This document shows, piece by piece, positions 1 through 7,908 of a stretch of DNA of 44,753 nucleotides. Location of the stretch: assembly GCA_029248675.1 (NCBI GenBank), contig JAQWIX010000044.1:1-44753 (forward strand), written 5' to 3'. Every line of letters begins with the position of its first letter. Position 1 is the first letter of the stretch. The stretch is from Pseudomonadales bacterium (lineage in GTDB: Bacteria > Pseudomonadota > Gammaproteobacteria > Pseudomonadales > Azotimanducaceae). Both the position numbers and the translations under genes were made by a program. Under the pieces are notes generated by a model, which saw nothing but the letters and a program-made list of their open reading frames with translations, was not told the origin of the DNA and did not search any database.

Positions 1-1319
1 AGCATCCTGAACCCGTTGGGGTCATAGACTACAGCCAACATCCTATTAATCTCAGAGTCTCGTTGCGACCAGCCTCCAATAGCTTGCTCGTGCCTTACTG
101 ATATCTCTGCCCTTGTCGCTAGTCTCACCCAAGTATGTCTGAAGCTATGACCCTTAACGTCAGGATGCTGACCTTTTAGATTTAGAACCTGTCGCAGCTT
201 GTTATTGCAGCGTGAGTTGGGTGACTCGCTTTGTGCGTTAAGCCACTTATGCAACTCTGGCAGTCCTTCTCGTATCTGTTCTAACCCAAGGACAATAGGC
301 ACGACCCTGACCCTAGCTTCCTTTTTGGTTAATCCTTCATCGCCACCCCTGAACAGAATATGAGGCACTGGTGCATCAAGAAATACGTCTTGGTCTAATC
401 TCAGCCTTGCAATCTCAGTGAGCATCAGTCCAGCGTGTAGTTGCAGTAGAAAGCAGACTAGCCACTTGTCCGGTTCATTCAGAGCCTTATCAACCAGCAA
501 ATCTAGTTCGTCCAATGTAAGCACCCTACCTTTTAGCGGTCTTGTCTCAGCTGGCAATTTCAATGACTTGCGCTTGGGTGCCAGTGAAACAGCATCAGCC
601 CAGCCTAGTTGGTATACGCCCCGTATAGCCGACATTGGTTCTTTTAAGTCTCTGGAAATAGTCTGGGCTTTAATGCCGTCCTCTGCTCGCACGTTGATAT
701 AGAGTTGCAGCCTTTGCAGCACTTCACGCTTTGTATGGTCGTTAATGACAAAGTCGCCAGTGATAGCCAGCACTCTTTCAAATCTTTGTTGAAGCTCTTT
801 CCCTTTGCCCTTGGATACGTCGGTTATCAGTTTGTCTTTAAGATAGTTGTCCCAAGCTTGCCGGAATGTCTGTTCTAGCTTTACCTCTGCTAGTTCTTTG
901 GTAGCGAAGTAGGCATCAATCATCACAGACTCTTGGAAAGTGTATGGCACTTGTCCTCTTTCAGCGTCGCTAGGAATGCTCCATATCTCTGAAAATGCAC
1001 TATCAATATGCTGGTCATCATCTTTGAACTCACCCCGCCTGAGCTTCTTCTTCCTGAGAACTTCCTCAATGGCCATTGCTCTTTCAGTGTCAGTGAATGC
1101 ATTAGGGTCGCTAGCACTAAGGGTCTTGATATGTAGCTCGTAGTGCTTCGCTGCATTAGCCAGAGCCTTGAACTTCTGTTCGTCACCAGACCCATCGTTA
1201 ATGTCGGGTAGTTCACGGCTATATTGCAGCGGGAGGTTGCTGTAGGTAGAGCGTAGCCTCAGAGGATACTTACGCAGGTACCTGTAGCTGCCGTTGGCAC
1301 GCCTGTTGAGATGTTTCAT
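1..1319 (-). CDS. Tyrosine recombinase / phage-type integrase, C-terminus cut by window edge
   Basis: An open frame runs without a stop from an ATG at 1319 down to position 1, about 439 codons, and continues outside the window. The first ~300 residues are charged and helical, as in the DNA-binding part of phage-type integrases. The catalytic domain follows. The helix that normally reads TGLR-x-x-E appears here as AGLMLTEIARL, so Arg I is Met (ATG, forward 423-425). A beta-strand with TKKEARVRVVPI follows, then the HxxR box as HSFRHT (near forward 149), then IGGW, where Trp takes the place of the second His as in Cre. A Tyr in VVYDP lies just before the edge and may be the nucleophile. The gene is more AT-rich than its neighbours, which suggests transfer. 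The family call is firm; activity is doubtful because of the Arg I change. Confidence 0.85.
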   Translation of the reverse strand, partial: MKHLNRRANGSYRYLRKYPLRLRSTYSNLPLQYSRELPDINDGSGDEQKFKALANAAKHYELHIKTLSASDPNAFTDTERAMAIEEVLRKKKLRRGEFKDDDQHIDSAFSEIWSIPSDAERGQVPYTFQESVMIDAYFATKELAEVKLEQTFRQAWDNYLKDKLITDVSKGKGKELQQRFERVLAITGDFVINDHTKREVLQRLQLYINVRAEDGIKAQTISRDLKEPMSAIRGVYQLGWADAVSLAPKRKSLKLPAETRPLKGRVLTLDELDLLVDKALNEPDKWLVCFLLQLHAGLMLTEIARLRLDQDVFLDAPVPHILFRGGDEGLTKKEARVRVVPIVLGLEQIREGLPELHKWLNAQSESPNSRCNNKLRQVLNLKGQHPDVKGHSFRHTWVRLATRAEISVRHEQAIGGWSQRDSEINRMLAVVYDPNGFRM

Positions 1320-1360
1320 AGGTGCGTCTGCAGTGGCTGAATAACACCCAAAAGCATAAC

Positions 1361-1381
1361 AGGTTGACAAGAAGGTTGACA
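1361..1381. repeat. Two direct copies of AGGTTGACA upstream of the integrase gene
   Basis: AGGTTGACA occurs at 1361-1369 and again at 1373-1381, a 12-bp period, about 45-60 bp upstream of the integrase start. On the minus strand the copies read TGTCAACCT and overlap the likely promoter region of the gene. Integrase arm sites, excisionase sites and autorepressor operators often look like this. Which of these applies, if any, cannot be told from sequence. Confidence 0.45.
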
Positions 1382-1408
1382 GTAATGGTCGGACCTAAAC
1401 TGTTTTTA

Positions 1409-2206
1409 CTATATATAACAGTGGCTTGGTTGTAATAATTCCTGCCCATCATAAGCACCGAAACCCAGTAGCGCCTTGATCTGTTCACTTTGGCCGCGAA
1501 TGTTGGCCAAGGAGTGGTTCATAAACGTGTTCTCTACTGTTCTGAGCCACCCTGCGCAGTACGAGATGGATAACGCTCGTCTTGGTTTGTCACTGTCGTT
1601 GGCGCCGCCACGGTGAATCAAGTCGCCCCTGAAGATGATGGCATCTCCGCGTTTCATGACCGCGCGCACATAATCGGACGTTTCAGCTCTTTGTTCCTTG
1701 GGCCAGCGCCAGCTGTCCGGCGCAATCCATGTAGCCCCGTTTTCTTCTGTAAAGTCGTCCAAGGCGTAGATGGCATTAACGATAAAGGGATGGGGGTTTA
1801 GAGGGATTGGCCAAGAGTCTGAGTCTCGGTGGGCCTGCTGGCGAGGTTCGCCCGGCCGAATCTCGATTAGCTCACCGGCGTTGAGTAGCACTTCGCCAGC
1901 GAGGGGTCCCATGGTTCGATTGGCCCAGTCCACAATCTTTGTGTCCCCAATGATGTCGGAACTGGAAGGAAATTTTTCGATCAGTCCGTGCATCCGAATA
2001 GTGTTGTGCCCGAGGAATTTGTCGTAGTCCCTCGAACCCGTTGCGGGTAAGCCAAGGTTGGATGTTTCAAGGTAGGGATCTATTTCGGCGTTCAGCGAAT
2101 GCAAAACAGTGGGTGGTAGCGCACCTTTAAGAATAGCCGCGCCGGTGGTTTGGGTGGTGTGGTCGATCGTCTGCCACGGGTAGGGATGCGTAAAAGTTTC
2201 GATCAC
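1409..2206 (-). CDS. Phytanoyl-CoA dioxygenase (PhyH) family protein
   Basis: The predicted 265-residue protein is an Fe(II)/2-oxoglutarate-dependent oxygenase of the PhyH family. The iron-binding facial triad is visible as H126-x-D128 in AHRDSD and a distal H198 in DLIHRGG, with Arg209/210 nearby to hold 2-oxoglutarate. The segment ENGATWIAPDSW is typical of the family. Start is GTG at 2206, preceded by GGAG at a good distance. The substrate is unknown: bacterial members hydroxylate lipids, amino acids or secondary metabolites. It lies 17 bp downstream of psd on the same strand and could be co-transcribed with rhdA-psd. Its 3' end faces the integrase gene, so this junction probably marks the boundary of the integrated element. 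Confidence 0.85.
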   Translation of the reverse strand: MIETFTHPYPWQTIDHTTQTTGAAILKGALPPTVLHSLNAEIDPYLETSNLGLPATGSRDYDKFLGHNTIRMHGLIEKFPSSSDIIGDTKIVDWANRTMGPLAGEVLLNAGELIEIRPGEPRQQAHRDSDSWPIPLNPHPFIVNAIYALDDFTEENGATWIAPDSWRWPKEQRAETSDYVRAVMKRGDAIIFRGDLIHRGGANDSDKPRRALSISYCAGWLRTVENTFMNHSLANIRGQSEQIKALLGFGAYDGQELLQPSHCYI

Positions 2207-2223
2207 ACTGGGTCTCCAGGATG

Positions 2224-3054
2224 CTAGCGAGGGTTAACTGTGCCCAAGGGCTGTCCTAGTTGGACTATTGAACCCTCATTAATACTGTTAGCCGACATTA
2301 CCGCGTCTTTAGCAAAGCAACAAATCACCGTTGACCCAAGCAAGAATCGTCCTATCTCATCGCCGCGCTTAAAGTCTTGATCGTGGGTGGTAACGATCTC
2401 TTCACGATAGGGTGACGCAGGTCCTTCCCACACAGTTTCGATAGAGGCAACGATCAAGGCGCCGACAAGCACTAAAAGCATGGGGCCGAATTCGGTGTCA
2501 AAACGACAGACCAAGCGCTCATTGCGACAGAACAATCCCGGTATGCCCGCCTCGGTGACGCCGTTCACCGAAAACAGCGCGCCGGGAACGGCTCGGGTTT
2601 CCACCAGCTTGCCATCACAGGGCAGATGAATTCGGTGATAGTTACTGGGTGCCAGATAAATGGTGCAAAAATCGCCGTCTTCAAATCCTTTGCCCGTGGT
2701 GCCGGCTAGGGAGTTCAACGTGTATTGGTGTCCTTTGGCCTGCATCAGCAGGTCGCTTTGAATCTTTCCGATTTGGCTTACCGTGCCATCCACGGGGCAG
2801 GCCAGTGCATTAGGTTGCTGCGGCAGTGGGCGCGCACCTTCGGCCAGTGCTCGAGTGAAGAAGTCGTTGAAGCTAACGTAGTCGTCCAGATGTTTGCGCT
2901 CTGCGTCTGCCAACGAAATGTTATAGGCCTTGGCGAATAGATGGATGAAGGTCCGTCGAATAATGGTGATTTCGCTTTGGGCCAGCCAACCTACAAGACG
3001 AGACAAACCGTGTTGGGGCATCACTTTTTGCAGGCTTAAGAACATCTTGCTCAT
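2224..3054 (-). CDS. psd: Phosphatidylserine decarboxylase proenzyme
   Basis: Converts phosphatidylserine to phosphatidylethanolamine at the inner membrane, the last step of PE synthesis. The 276-residue proenzyme carries the self-cleavage motif LGST at residues 239-242; in this family the Ser becomes the N-terminal pyruvoyl group of the alpha chain. PVDGTVSQIG (about 87-96) and the LAPSNYHRIHLP segment are family signatures. It is somewhat shorter than the E. coli enzyme (322 residues) but complete. Its ATG overlaps the rhdA stop by 4 nt (ATGA), which indicates translational coupling. In Pseudomonas the rhodanese gene also neighbours psd. Confidence 0.96.
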   Translation of the reverse strand: MSKMFLSLQKVMPQHGLSRLVGWLAQSEITIIRRTFIHLFAKAYNISLADAERKHLDDYVSFNDFFTRALAEGARPLPQQPNALACPVDGTVSQIGKIQSDLLMQAKGHQYTLNSLAGTTGKGFEDGDFCTIYLAPSNYHRIHLPCDGKLVETRAVPGALFSVNGVTEAGIPGLFCRNERLVCRFDTEFGPMLLVLVGALIVASIETVWEGPASPYREEIVTTHDQDFKRGDEIGRFLLGSTVICCFAKDAVMSANSINEGSIVQLGQPLGTVNPR

Positions 3055-3881
3055 AACGCACCTGTTTCAGAAGGGTTCACGATAGGGGTGTCTGGGTCGT
3101 TGCCCCACTCCGCCCAAGAGCCGTGATAGGCCCTTATATGCAAACCCAGTAAACGGCCGACCAAGTACGAAAGACCTGACCGGTGGTGGGTTTGGCAGTG
3201 GGTGATTACTTGATCCGCGTCCAGCAATCCTAGCGAAGCTGCAAGGCCATCAAGGTCTTCCACCAACCGCAGTTGGCGTCCGCTGTCTTTCAGCAGTTCC
3301 CAGTCTAGGTTCACTGCGCCCGGGATGTGTCCTGCACGGGCGGAGCCGGATCGTAATCCGGCGTATTCCTCTGCCGAGCGAACATCCCAAATGACCTGTG
3401 CATCGTCGTTGAGTGCAGCCATAACATCGGCGATCTCAGCGATGGGGTCCAAGTTAATGGTCAGGTTCAACGCTTCGCCGAGTTCCGCCTGAGTGGGGCT
3501 TTGGCTCAGCGGCAGTCCTGCTCCGTGCCAAGCGTGCAGTCCCCCGTCTAAATAGGCCCAATCGTGGTGGCCAATAACGTCTAAGGTCCAAAAAAAACGA
3601 CCCGCCCAGCCGCCGCCTTCGTCATCAAATGCGATGACTTTTTGGTCTGGCTGATAACCAATTCTGGTCAACGTGGATTCAATCTCGGACAATGACGGCA
3701 ACTTGCCCGTGGCCGGTGGGATGCCACAAACCAGCTCAGATGGCTCGACCAAAACCGAGCCTGGGATATGCGCCTGTTCGTACAGGGCCCTTGAGGTGAT
3801 TTGTACCAATAGGGTGTCACCCTCGGGTAAGTCTGCTACGACATCAGGTTCCAGCACTTCTACCGGGTGTTGGTGGTACAC
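3051..3881 (-). CDS. rhdA: Thiosulfate sulfurtransferase (two-domain rhodanese, RhdA-like)
   Basis: Transfers sulfane sulfur from thiosulfate to a thiophilic acceptor. The 276-residue protein has two rhodanese domains: an inactive N-terminal one (about 5-125, with FWTLDVIGH) and a catalytic one (about 145-265) with active-site Cys229 in the loop CQTHHRSG, the form found in Pseudomonas/Azotobacter RhdA rather than E. coli SseA. GTG start at 3881 with GGAG upstream. It is the first gene of a likely rhdA-psd-PhyH unit and is divergent from orn across 65 bp. The rsgA and motAB genes that usually lie in this neighbourhood are absent. Confidence 0.92.
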   Translation of the reverse strand: MYHQHPVEVLEPDVVADLPEGDTLLVQITSRALYEQAHIPGSVLVEPSELVCGIPPATGKLPSLSEIESTLTRIGYQPDQKVIAFDDEGGGWAGRFFWTLDVIGHHDWAYLDGGLHAWHGAGLPLSQSPTQAELGEALNLTINLDPIAEIADVMAALNDDAQVIWDVRSAEEYAGLRSGSARAGHIPGAVNLDWELLKDSGRQLRLVEDLDGLAASLGLLDADQVITHCQTHHRSGLSYLVGRLLGLHIRAYHGSWAEWGNDPDTPIVNPSETGAL

Positions 3882-3946
3882 ATGGCGCTCCGCATAAGGT
3901 TAGAGTTGCACTATAGCGGAAACAGTCCCGCAAACAGGAGAAATCA

Positions 3947-4495
3947 GTGAGTTCCGATTTGGTTTGGATCGATTTGGAAATGACCGGCCTAGACCCGTCC
4001 CACGACCGAATCATTGAAATGGCCACCATCATTACCGACAGTGATCTAAACGTCATTGAAGAAGGCCCCGTGCTGGCAATAAGCCAGCCTAAATCCTTGC
4101 TTGATGGTATGGATGAATGGAATCAAACCCATCACAGCGCGTCGGGGCTGCTGGACCGGATCGCCTCCGAGGGTGTGAGTGAGGTAGAGGCCGAAGCGCT
4201 GTCTCTTGCCTTTGTTGAAAAACATGTGGAGCCCGGGGCTGCCCCTCTCTGCGGCAATACCATTTGGCAGGACCGGCGGTTTTTGTCGCGCTACATGCCA
4301 ACCTTAGAAAGCTACCTGCATTACCGCATGATCGATGTCAGCAGCATCAAAGAACTGGCCAAGCGCTGGCATCCGGCCATCGCGTCCGGTGTTGTGAAAA
4401 CCAACCAACACACGGCGTTAGCGGATATTCGTGAATCCATTGAAGAGCTGCGTTATTACCGGGCCAAACTGTTCGTTCAAGATCCGTCCAGTTGA
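3947..4495 (+). CDS. orn: Oligoribonuclease
   Basis: A 3'-to-5' exoribonuclease of the DEDDh family that finishes RNA decay by hydrolysing di- to penta-nucleotides, including pGpG. At 182 residues it matches the family length. WIDLEMTGLDP near the N-terminus gives the first Asp/Glu pair, and the later HTALADI segment gives the His and last Asp. GTG start at 3947 with a CAGGAG ribosome binding site at 3934-3939. The 3' end overlaps that of convergent queG by 19 nt. Confidence 0.96.
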   Translation: MSSDLVWIDLEMTGLDPSHDRIIEMATIITDSDLNVIEEGPVLAISQPKSLLDGMDEWNQTHHSASGLLDRIASEGVSEVEAEALSLAFVEKHVEPGAAPLCGNTIWQDRRFLSRYMPTLESYLHYRMIDVSSIKELAKRWHPAIASGVVKTNQHTALADIRESIEELRYYRAKLFVQDPSS

Positions 4496-5523
4496 GCCAA
4501 GGCCCATTGAATGTGCTCGTCGACCATGGCGTTAACCCGTCCCAGTCCTTGAGTGAGTGCAAGTACAACCTCGTCGCCCCCTTGGCTGTTACCTAGGCCA
4601 ATTGCCAGATTGCGCTGCCACTGAGCGTAGCCAATTCGGCGCATGGCCGAACCTTCGGTCATGGCCAGAAATTCCGTCTCGGATAGCGCAAACAAATCGA
4701 CTAGTCGGGGTTTGTCTAGGCCGTTGCGAACCGCGAAGTCTGCCTCTGTAGTGGTCGGTGCTTCGCGGTTCCAAGGGCAGAAGAGTTGGCAGTCATCGCA
4801 GCCATAAACTCGGTTGCCCATGGCCTGCCTAAACTCCAAGGGAATGGCGTCTTTGTGCTCGATGGTCAAATAAGAAACACAGCGCCTAGCGTCCAGCCGG
4901 CGCGGCGAAATGATGGCATCGGTGGGGCAGACGGTCATGCAGGCACTGCACTTACCGCAGGCGTCCTCGCTGTCGGGTTGGTCGACGGGCAATGGTGCGT
5001 TCGTGTAAATCTCGCCCAGAAAAAACCAAGAGCCTGCGTCCTTTTCCAGTAACAGCGTGTGTTTGCCAATCCAGCCCAGTCCTGCCTTTTCGCCCAGCGC
5101 TTTTTCCAGTACCGGTGCAGAATCGGTAAACGCGCGAAAGGTAAAAGGTGTTTGCTCTTTCCCAAGGGTGACATTGATTTGCTGGGCAAGTTTTGCCAGC
5201 CGCCGCCGCATCACTTTGTGATAGTCCCTGCCTAGGGCGTATCGCGAGATGTAGGCTAGGCCGCTGTTTTCTAGGACTTGAATGGGCTGGGTATCTGCCG
5301 GCAAATATTGCATTCGTGCGGTGATAACTCGGCAAGTGCTGGGCTCCAACAATTCTGGGTTGGACCGCTTTTCCACGTTGCGCGCCATATAGCCCATGTC
5401 GCCAGCAAAGCCGGCGGCCAACCACTCCCGCAAGTGCGGCGTATGCTGGGAGAGATCGGTGTCGGTGATCGCTAACTTATCAAAGCCGAGGGCTTTGCCT
5501 TCGGCCAGAATGTGGGTTTTCAC
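4477..5523 (-). CDS. queG: Epoxyqueuosine reductase
   Basis: Cobalamin- and Fe-S-dependent enzyme for the last step of tRNA queuosine synthesis, reducing epoxyqueuosine to queuosine. LGFDKLAITDTDL marks the N-terminal domain. Two [4Fe-4S] motifs are clear: CGKCSACMTVCP, then CDDCQLFCP. The open frame extends without a stop to 5826, but residues upstream of about 5600 do not resemble the family and overlap nnr. No ATG, GTG or TTG lies in frame between the GTG at 5523 and that junk region, so 5523 is taken as the start (348 residues; E. coli has 379). The GTG has no obvious ribosome binding site, so the exact start is uncertain. The gene is divergent from nnr and convergent with orn. Confidence 0.9.
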   Translation of the reverse strand: MKTHILAEGKALGFDKLAITDTDLSQHTPHLREWLAAGFAGDMGYMARNVEKRSNPELLEPSTCRVITARMQYLPADTQPIQVLENSGLAYISRYALGRDYHKVMRRRLAKLAQQINVTLGKEQTPFTFRAFTDSAPVLEKALGEKAGLGWIGKHTLLLEKDAGSWFFLGEIYTNAPLPVDQPDSEDACGKCSACMTVCPTDAIISPRRLDARRCVSYLTIEHKDAIPLEFRQAMGNRVYGCDDCQLFCPWNREAPTTTEADFAVRNGLDKPRLVDLFALSETEFLAMTEGSAMRRIGYAQWQRNLAIGLGNSQGGDEVVLALTQGLGRVNAMVDEHIQWALAQLDGS

Positions 5524-5603
5524 CCGGTCCGGGTCCCAACCATTGGGGTAAGCTGTTGAATCCGTGGGTGTACTGATGACTGACTCGCTGATAGCAGATC
5601 GTC

Positions 5604-5617
5604 CAAAGTATACTGAA
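5604..5617. promoter_or_regulatory. Palindromic AGTATACT, possible shared -10 for queG and nnr
   Basis: AGTATACT at 5607-5614 is self-complementary, so TATACT reads as a plausible -10 element on both strands. It lies between the divergent queG and nnr coding starts. No good -35 hexamer is seen at 17 bp on either side, so the call rests on the -10 and its placement. Confidence 0.35.
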
Positions 5618-5678
5618 ATGCAAGGTCGGGTGAGTGGTTGCAAGGGCGGACATTGAGAACACTGAAAAAGGGTTTGGC

Positions 5679-7205
5679 ATGACGGAAGGTCGCGATACCG
5701 ACAAGCAAACGGATCTAAAGCTATACACTGCCGCGGCCTGCCGCGCTGTGGATGCTCAGGCCATGGCACCGCAGTCATCTGGCGGTATGGGCCTCGGGGG
5801 CGACGTATTGATGGGGCGAGCGGCACAATTTGCCTTGGATACGCTTATGGCGCTTCATCCCATTCTCGGCGGCATCAGTGTCGTTTGCGGCAAGGGCAAT
5901 AACGGCGGTGACGGCTACTGGGTGGCCTTTCTTGCCCAGCGCTTGGGGATTGCGGTGCAAATCATAGGGGTGGCGCCCAAAGAACAATTGAGCGGCGATG
6001 CCTTGGCCGCACGCGAACAGGCAGAAGCCGCCGGTTTGAGCGTGGAGGGCCCCGAGGCTGGGCTGCGTTACCAGGTTATCGTCGATGCGTTGTTGGGTAT
6101 CGGCGGCCGCGGCGAACCCAGACCCGCCTATGCTCGTATTATCAAAGACATAAACCAATCCGGTGGCTTCGTTTTCAGTTTGGATCTGCCTTCGGGCCTC
6201 AATGCCGATACGGGTGAGGCTGGGTTGGCGGTTCAGGCGGACGCCACCGTCTCGTTCATTGTGCGCAACATCGGTTTATATACTGGACAGGGCCCGAAGC
6301 TGTGCGGCCAGCATTTTTTCTCAGATCTGGGTGTGTCATCAACCTTTGCCGAGGCGCATCCCCACGTACCGCTGCGTTTTTGGCGGCAGACTCTGTTGCC
6401 CCGGGTGCCTGTGGATGCCTATAAGCATCAGCGGGGCCATGTGGTCATCGTCGGGGGCTGCATGGGGATGGGTGGTGCTGTCATTCTGGCGGCAGAGGCC
6501 GCCTTACGAAGCGGTGCGGGCTTGGTCACCGTGGCCACGGATATTTGCAATTTGTCGGGTCTGCAAGCTCGGGTACCCGAAGCCATGTGGGTAGACCCCG
6601 TAGGCGGCGCCTCGGATCAAACTCTGAAACAGATACTCCACAAGGCCGACGTCGTCGTTTTGGGGCCGGGCTTGGGCCGGTCTGATTGGGCAGAGGCGGT
6701 TCTTGAAGCCCTAGTCGACTACCCGGGGCCTATGCTGGTGGACGCTGACGGCCTGTTTTGGCTCGGCCAGTTTCATCGGCAATCGCGACGTATAGCCAGC
6801 GGAGGCGAGCTTTATCTAACCCCTCACGGCGGGGAGGCGGCAGGGCTGCTGGAGTGCTCAGTGCAGCAAGTGTCCAGCGACCGGCTGGGCGCCTTGTCCG
6901 ATATGACCGGGAGATACAGCGCTCAGGGTTTGATCAAGGGGCCGGGCACGGTGATGGGCAACGCTCAGGAACACGGGATTTGTGGCCACGGTAATCCGGG
7001 TATGGCAACCGCCGGTATGGGCGATGTGCTTGCCGGCTTAGCCGGCAGCCTAATGGCTCAGCATCCGGACCAGCGGCGGTCAGCATTTTCTGCTGCAGTA
7101 GTCCTGCACAGTGCGGCCGGTGACCTAGCTGCGGAAGACCTGGGAATGCGCCCTTTAACCGCAAGTGCTGTGATCGATCGTATCGCACAGTTGTTAAAAG
7201 ACTAG
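5679..7205 (+). CDS. nnr: Bifunctional NAD(P)H-hydrate epimerase / ADP-dependent NAD(P)H-hydrate dehydratase
   Basis: Repairs hydrated NADH/NADPH: the N-terminal YjeF domain epimerises R- and S-NAD(P)HX, and the C-terminal ribokinase-like domain dehydrates S-NAD(P)HX using ADP. The N-domain shows VCGKGNNGGDGY. The C-domain shows VVLGPGLG and GNPGMATAGMGDVLAG, the family signature with its catalytic Asp. A GTG at 5634 is possible, but the ATG at 5679 has a purine-rich AAAAAGGG at a proper distance and gives 508 residues, close to E. coli Nnr. The queG-nnr-tsaE neighbourhood matches E. coli yjeS-yjeF-yjeE. Confidence 0.94.
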   Translation: MTEGRDTDKQTDLKLYTAAACRAVDAQAMAPQSSGGMGLGGDVLMGRAAQFALDTLMALHPILGGISVVCGKGNNGGDGYWVAFLAQRLGIAVQIIGVAPKEQLSGDALAAREQAEAAGLSVEGPEAGLRYQVIVDALLGIGGRGEPRPAYARIIKDINQSGGFVFSLDLPSGLNADTGEAGLAVQADATVSFIVRNIGLYTGQGPKLCGQHFFSDLGVSSTFAEAHPHVPLRFWRQTLLPRVPVDAYKHQRGHVVIVGGCMGMGGAVILAAEAALRSGAGLVTVATDICNLSGLQARVPEAMWVDPVGGASDQTLKQILHKADVVVLGPGLGRSDWAEAVLEALVDYPGPMLVDADGLFWLGQFHRQSRRIASGGELYLTPHGGEAAGLLECSVQQVSSDRLGALSDMTGRYSAQGLIKGPGTVMGNAQEHGICGHGNPGMATAGMGDVLAGLAGSLMAQHPDQRRSAFSAAVVLHSAAGDLAAEDLGMRPLTASAVIDRIAQLLKD

Positions 7206-7281
7206 ATGAGGACCGATGGGCGTTTTGGCTCAAACCGTTCACGCCATCACCCTGAGGTTTATTAATTGATCGCTGAAACCT

Positions 7282-7327
7282 AGCCGAGTGCGGGTGGGCA
7301 AGAAGAAAAATAAACCCGCCCTAGGCT
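7282..7327 (+). promoter_or_regulatory. Nested stem-loop in the leader of the tsaE operon
   Basis: In the 214-bp gap before tsaE, GCGGGT (7290-7295) pairs with ACCCGC (7314-7319), and an outer AGCC (7282-7285) pairs with GGCT (7324-7327). The loop is purine-rich. There is no T-run, so it is not a standard intrinsic terminator for nnr. It may be a 5'-UTR structure or a Rho-type 3' end. Confidence 0.3.
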
Positions 7328-7419
7328 CGCCTTGGCGCGTCAGGTAGGTACACTTTCCTCCGACGGGTTCGCTCACCTTTCAAACAAACCCTCAGCATTC
7401 AGGAGTCGAGCAAGCGTTA

Positions 7420-7908
7420 ATGAGCAAAGCCGAACACGTGATGGATCAAGTGCTGACAGACGAGGCTGCCACAGTTGCCTTCGGTGCTCAGCTGCGCCAA
7501 GCAATTTGTTCCCGCTTGGGTGAGTCGGCCATTGTTTACTTGCACGGCGATTTGGGGGCAGGCAAAACCACATTGGTGCGTGGCATGCTCCGCAGCTTGG
7601 GCCATCTGGGCGCCGTGAAAAGCCCCACATATACGCTGTTAGAGCCCTATCAAACCGACGATCTCGACGTCTTTCATTTTGACTTGTATCGGTTGAAGTC
7701 CCCGGAGGAGCTGGAGTTTCTGGGTTTTGACGAGATCTTCGAAGGTCCTGGGTTGAAATGCCTCGAGTGGCCTGAGCAAGGCCATGGGTGGCTGCCGGCA
7801 GCAGACGTGGAAGTAACGTTGAGTTTGCATCGCGACGAATCATTGCCGGCGTCCACGGCCAATGATCCAAGCCGGATACAACGGCATGTGAGTGTGCGCT
7901 TTGCCTAG
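7420..7908 (+). CDS. tsaE: tRNA threonylcarbamoyladenosine biosynthesis ATPase TsaE
   Basis: ATPase partner of TsaB and TsaD in making t6A37 on ANN-decoding tRNAs. The P-loop GDLGAGKTT lies near residues 44-52, followed by VKSPTYTLLEPY and HFDLYRL, both signatures of this small family. 162 residues. Its stop overlaps the start of amiB by 17 nt, so the two are translationally linked at the head of the tsaE-amiB-mutL-miaA run. Confidence 0.95.
   Translation: MSKAEHVMDQVLTDEAATVAFGAQLRQAICSRLGESAIVYLHGDLGAGKTTLVRGMLRSLGHLGAVKSPTYTLLEPYQTDDLDVFHFDLYRLKSPEELEFLGFDEIFEGPGLKCLEWPEQGHGWLPAADVEVTLSLHRDESLPASTANDPSRIQRHVSVRFA

Noticed and set aside
923-1216. 97-codon minus-strand frame inside the integrase gene
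   Set aside because: It overlaps the integrase reading frame in another phase, and the integrase frame carries the recognisable recombinase motifs.
5524-5826. N-terminal extension of queG by about 100 residues
   Set aside because: The extension overlaps nnr, has no family resemblance and would span the divergent promoter region.
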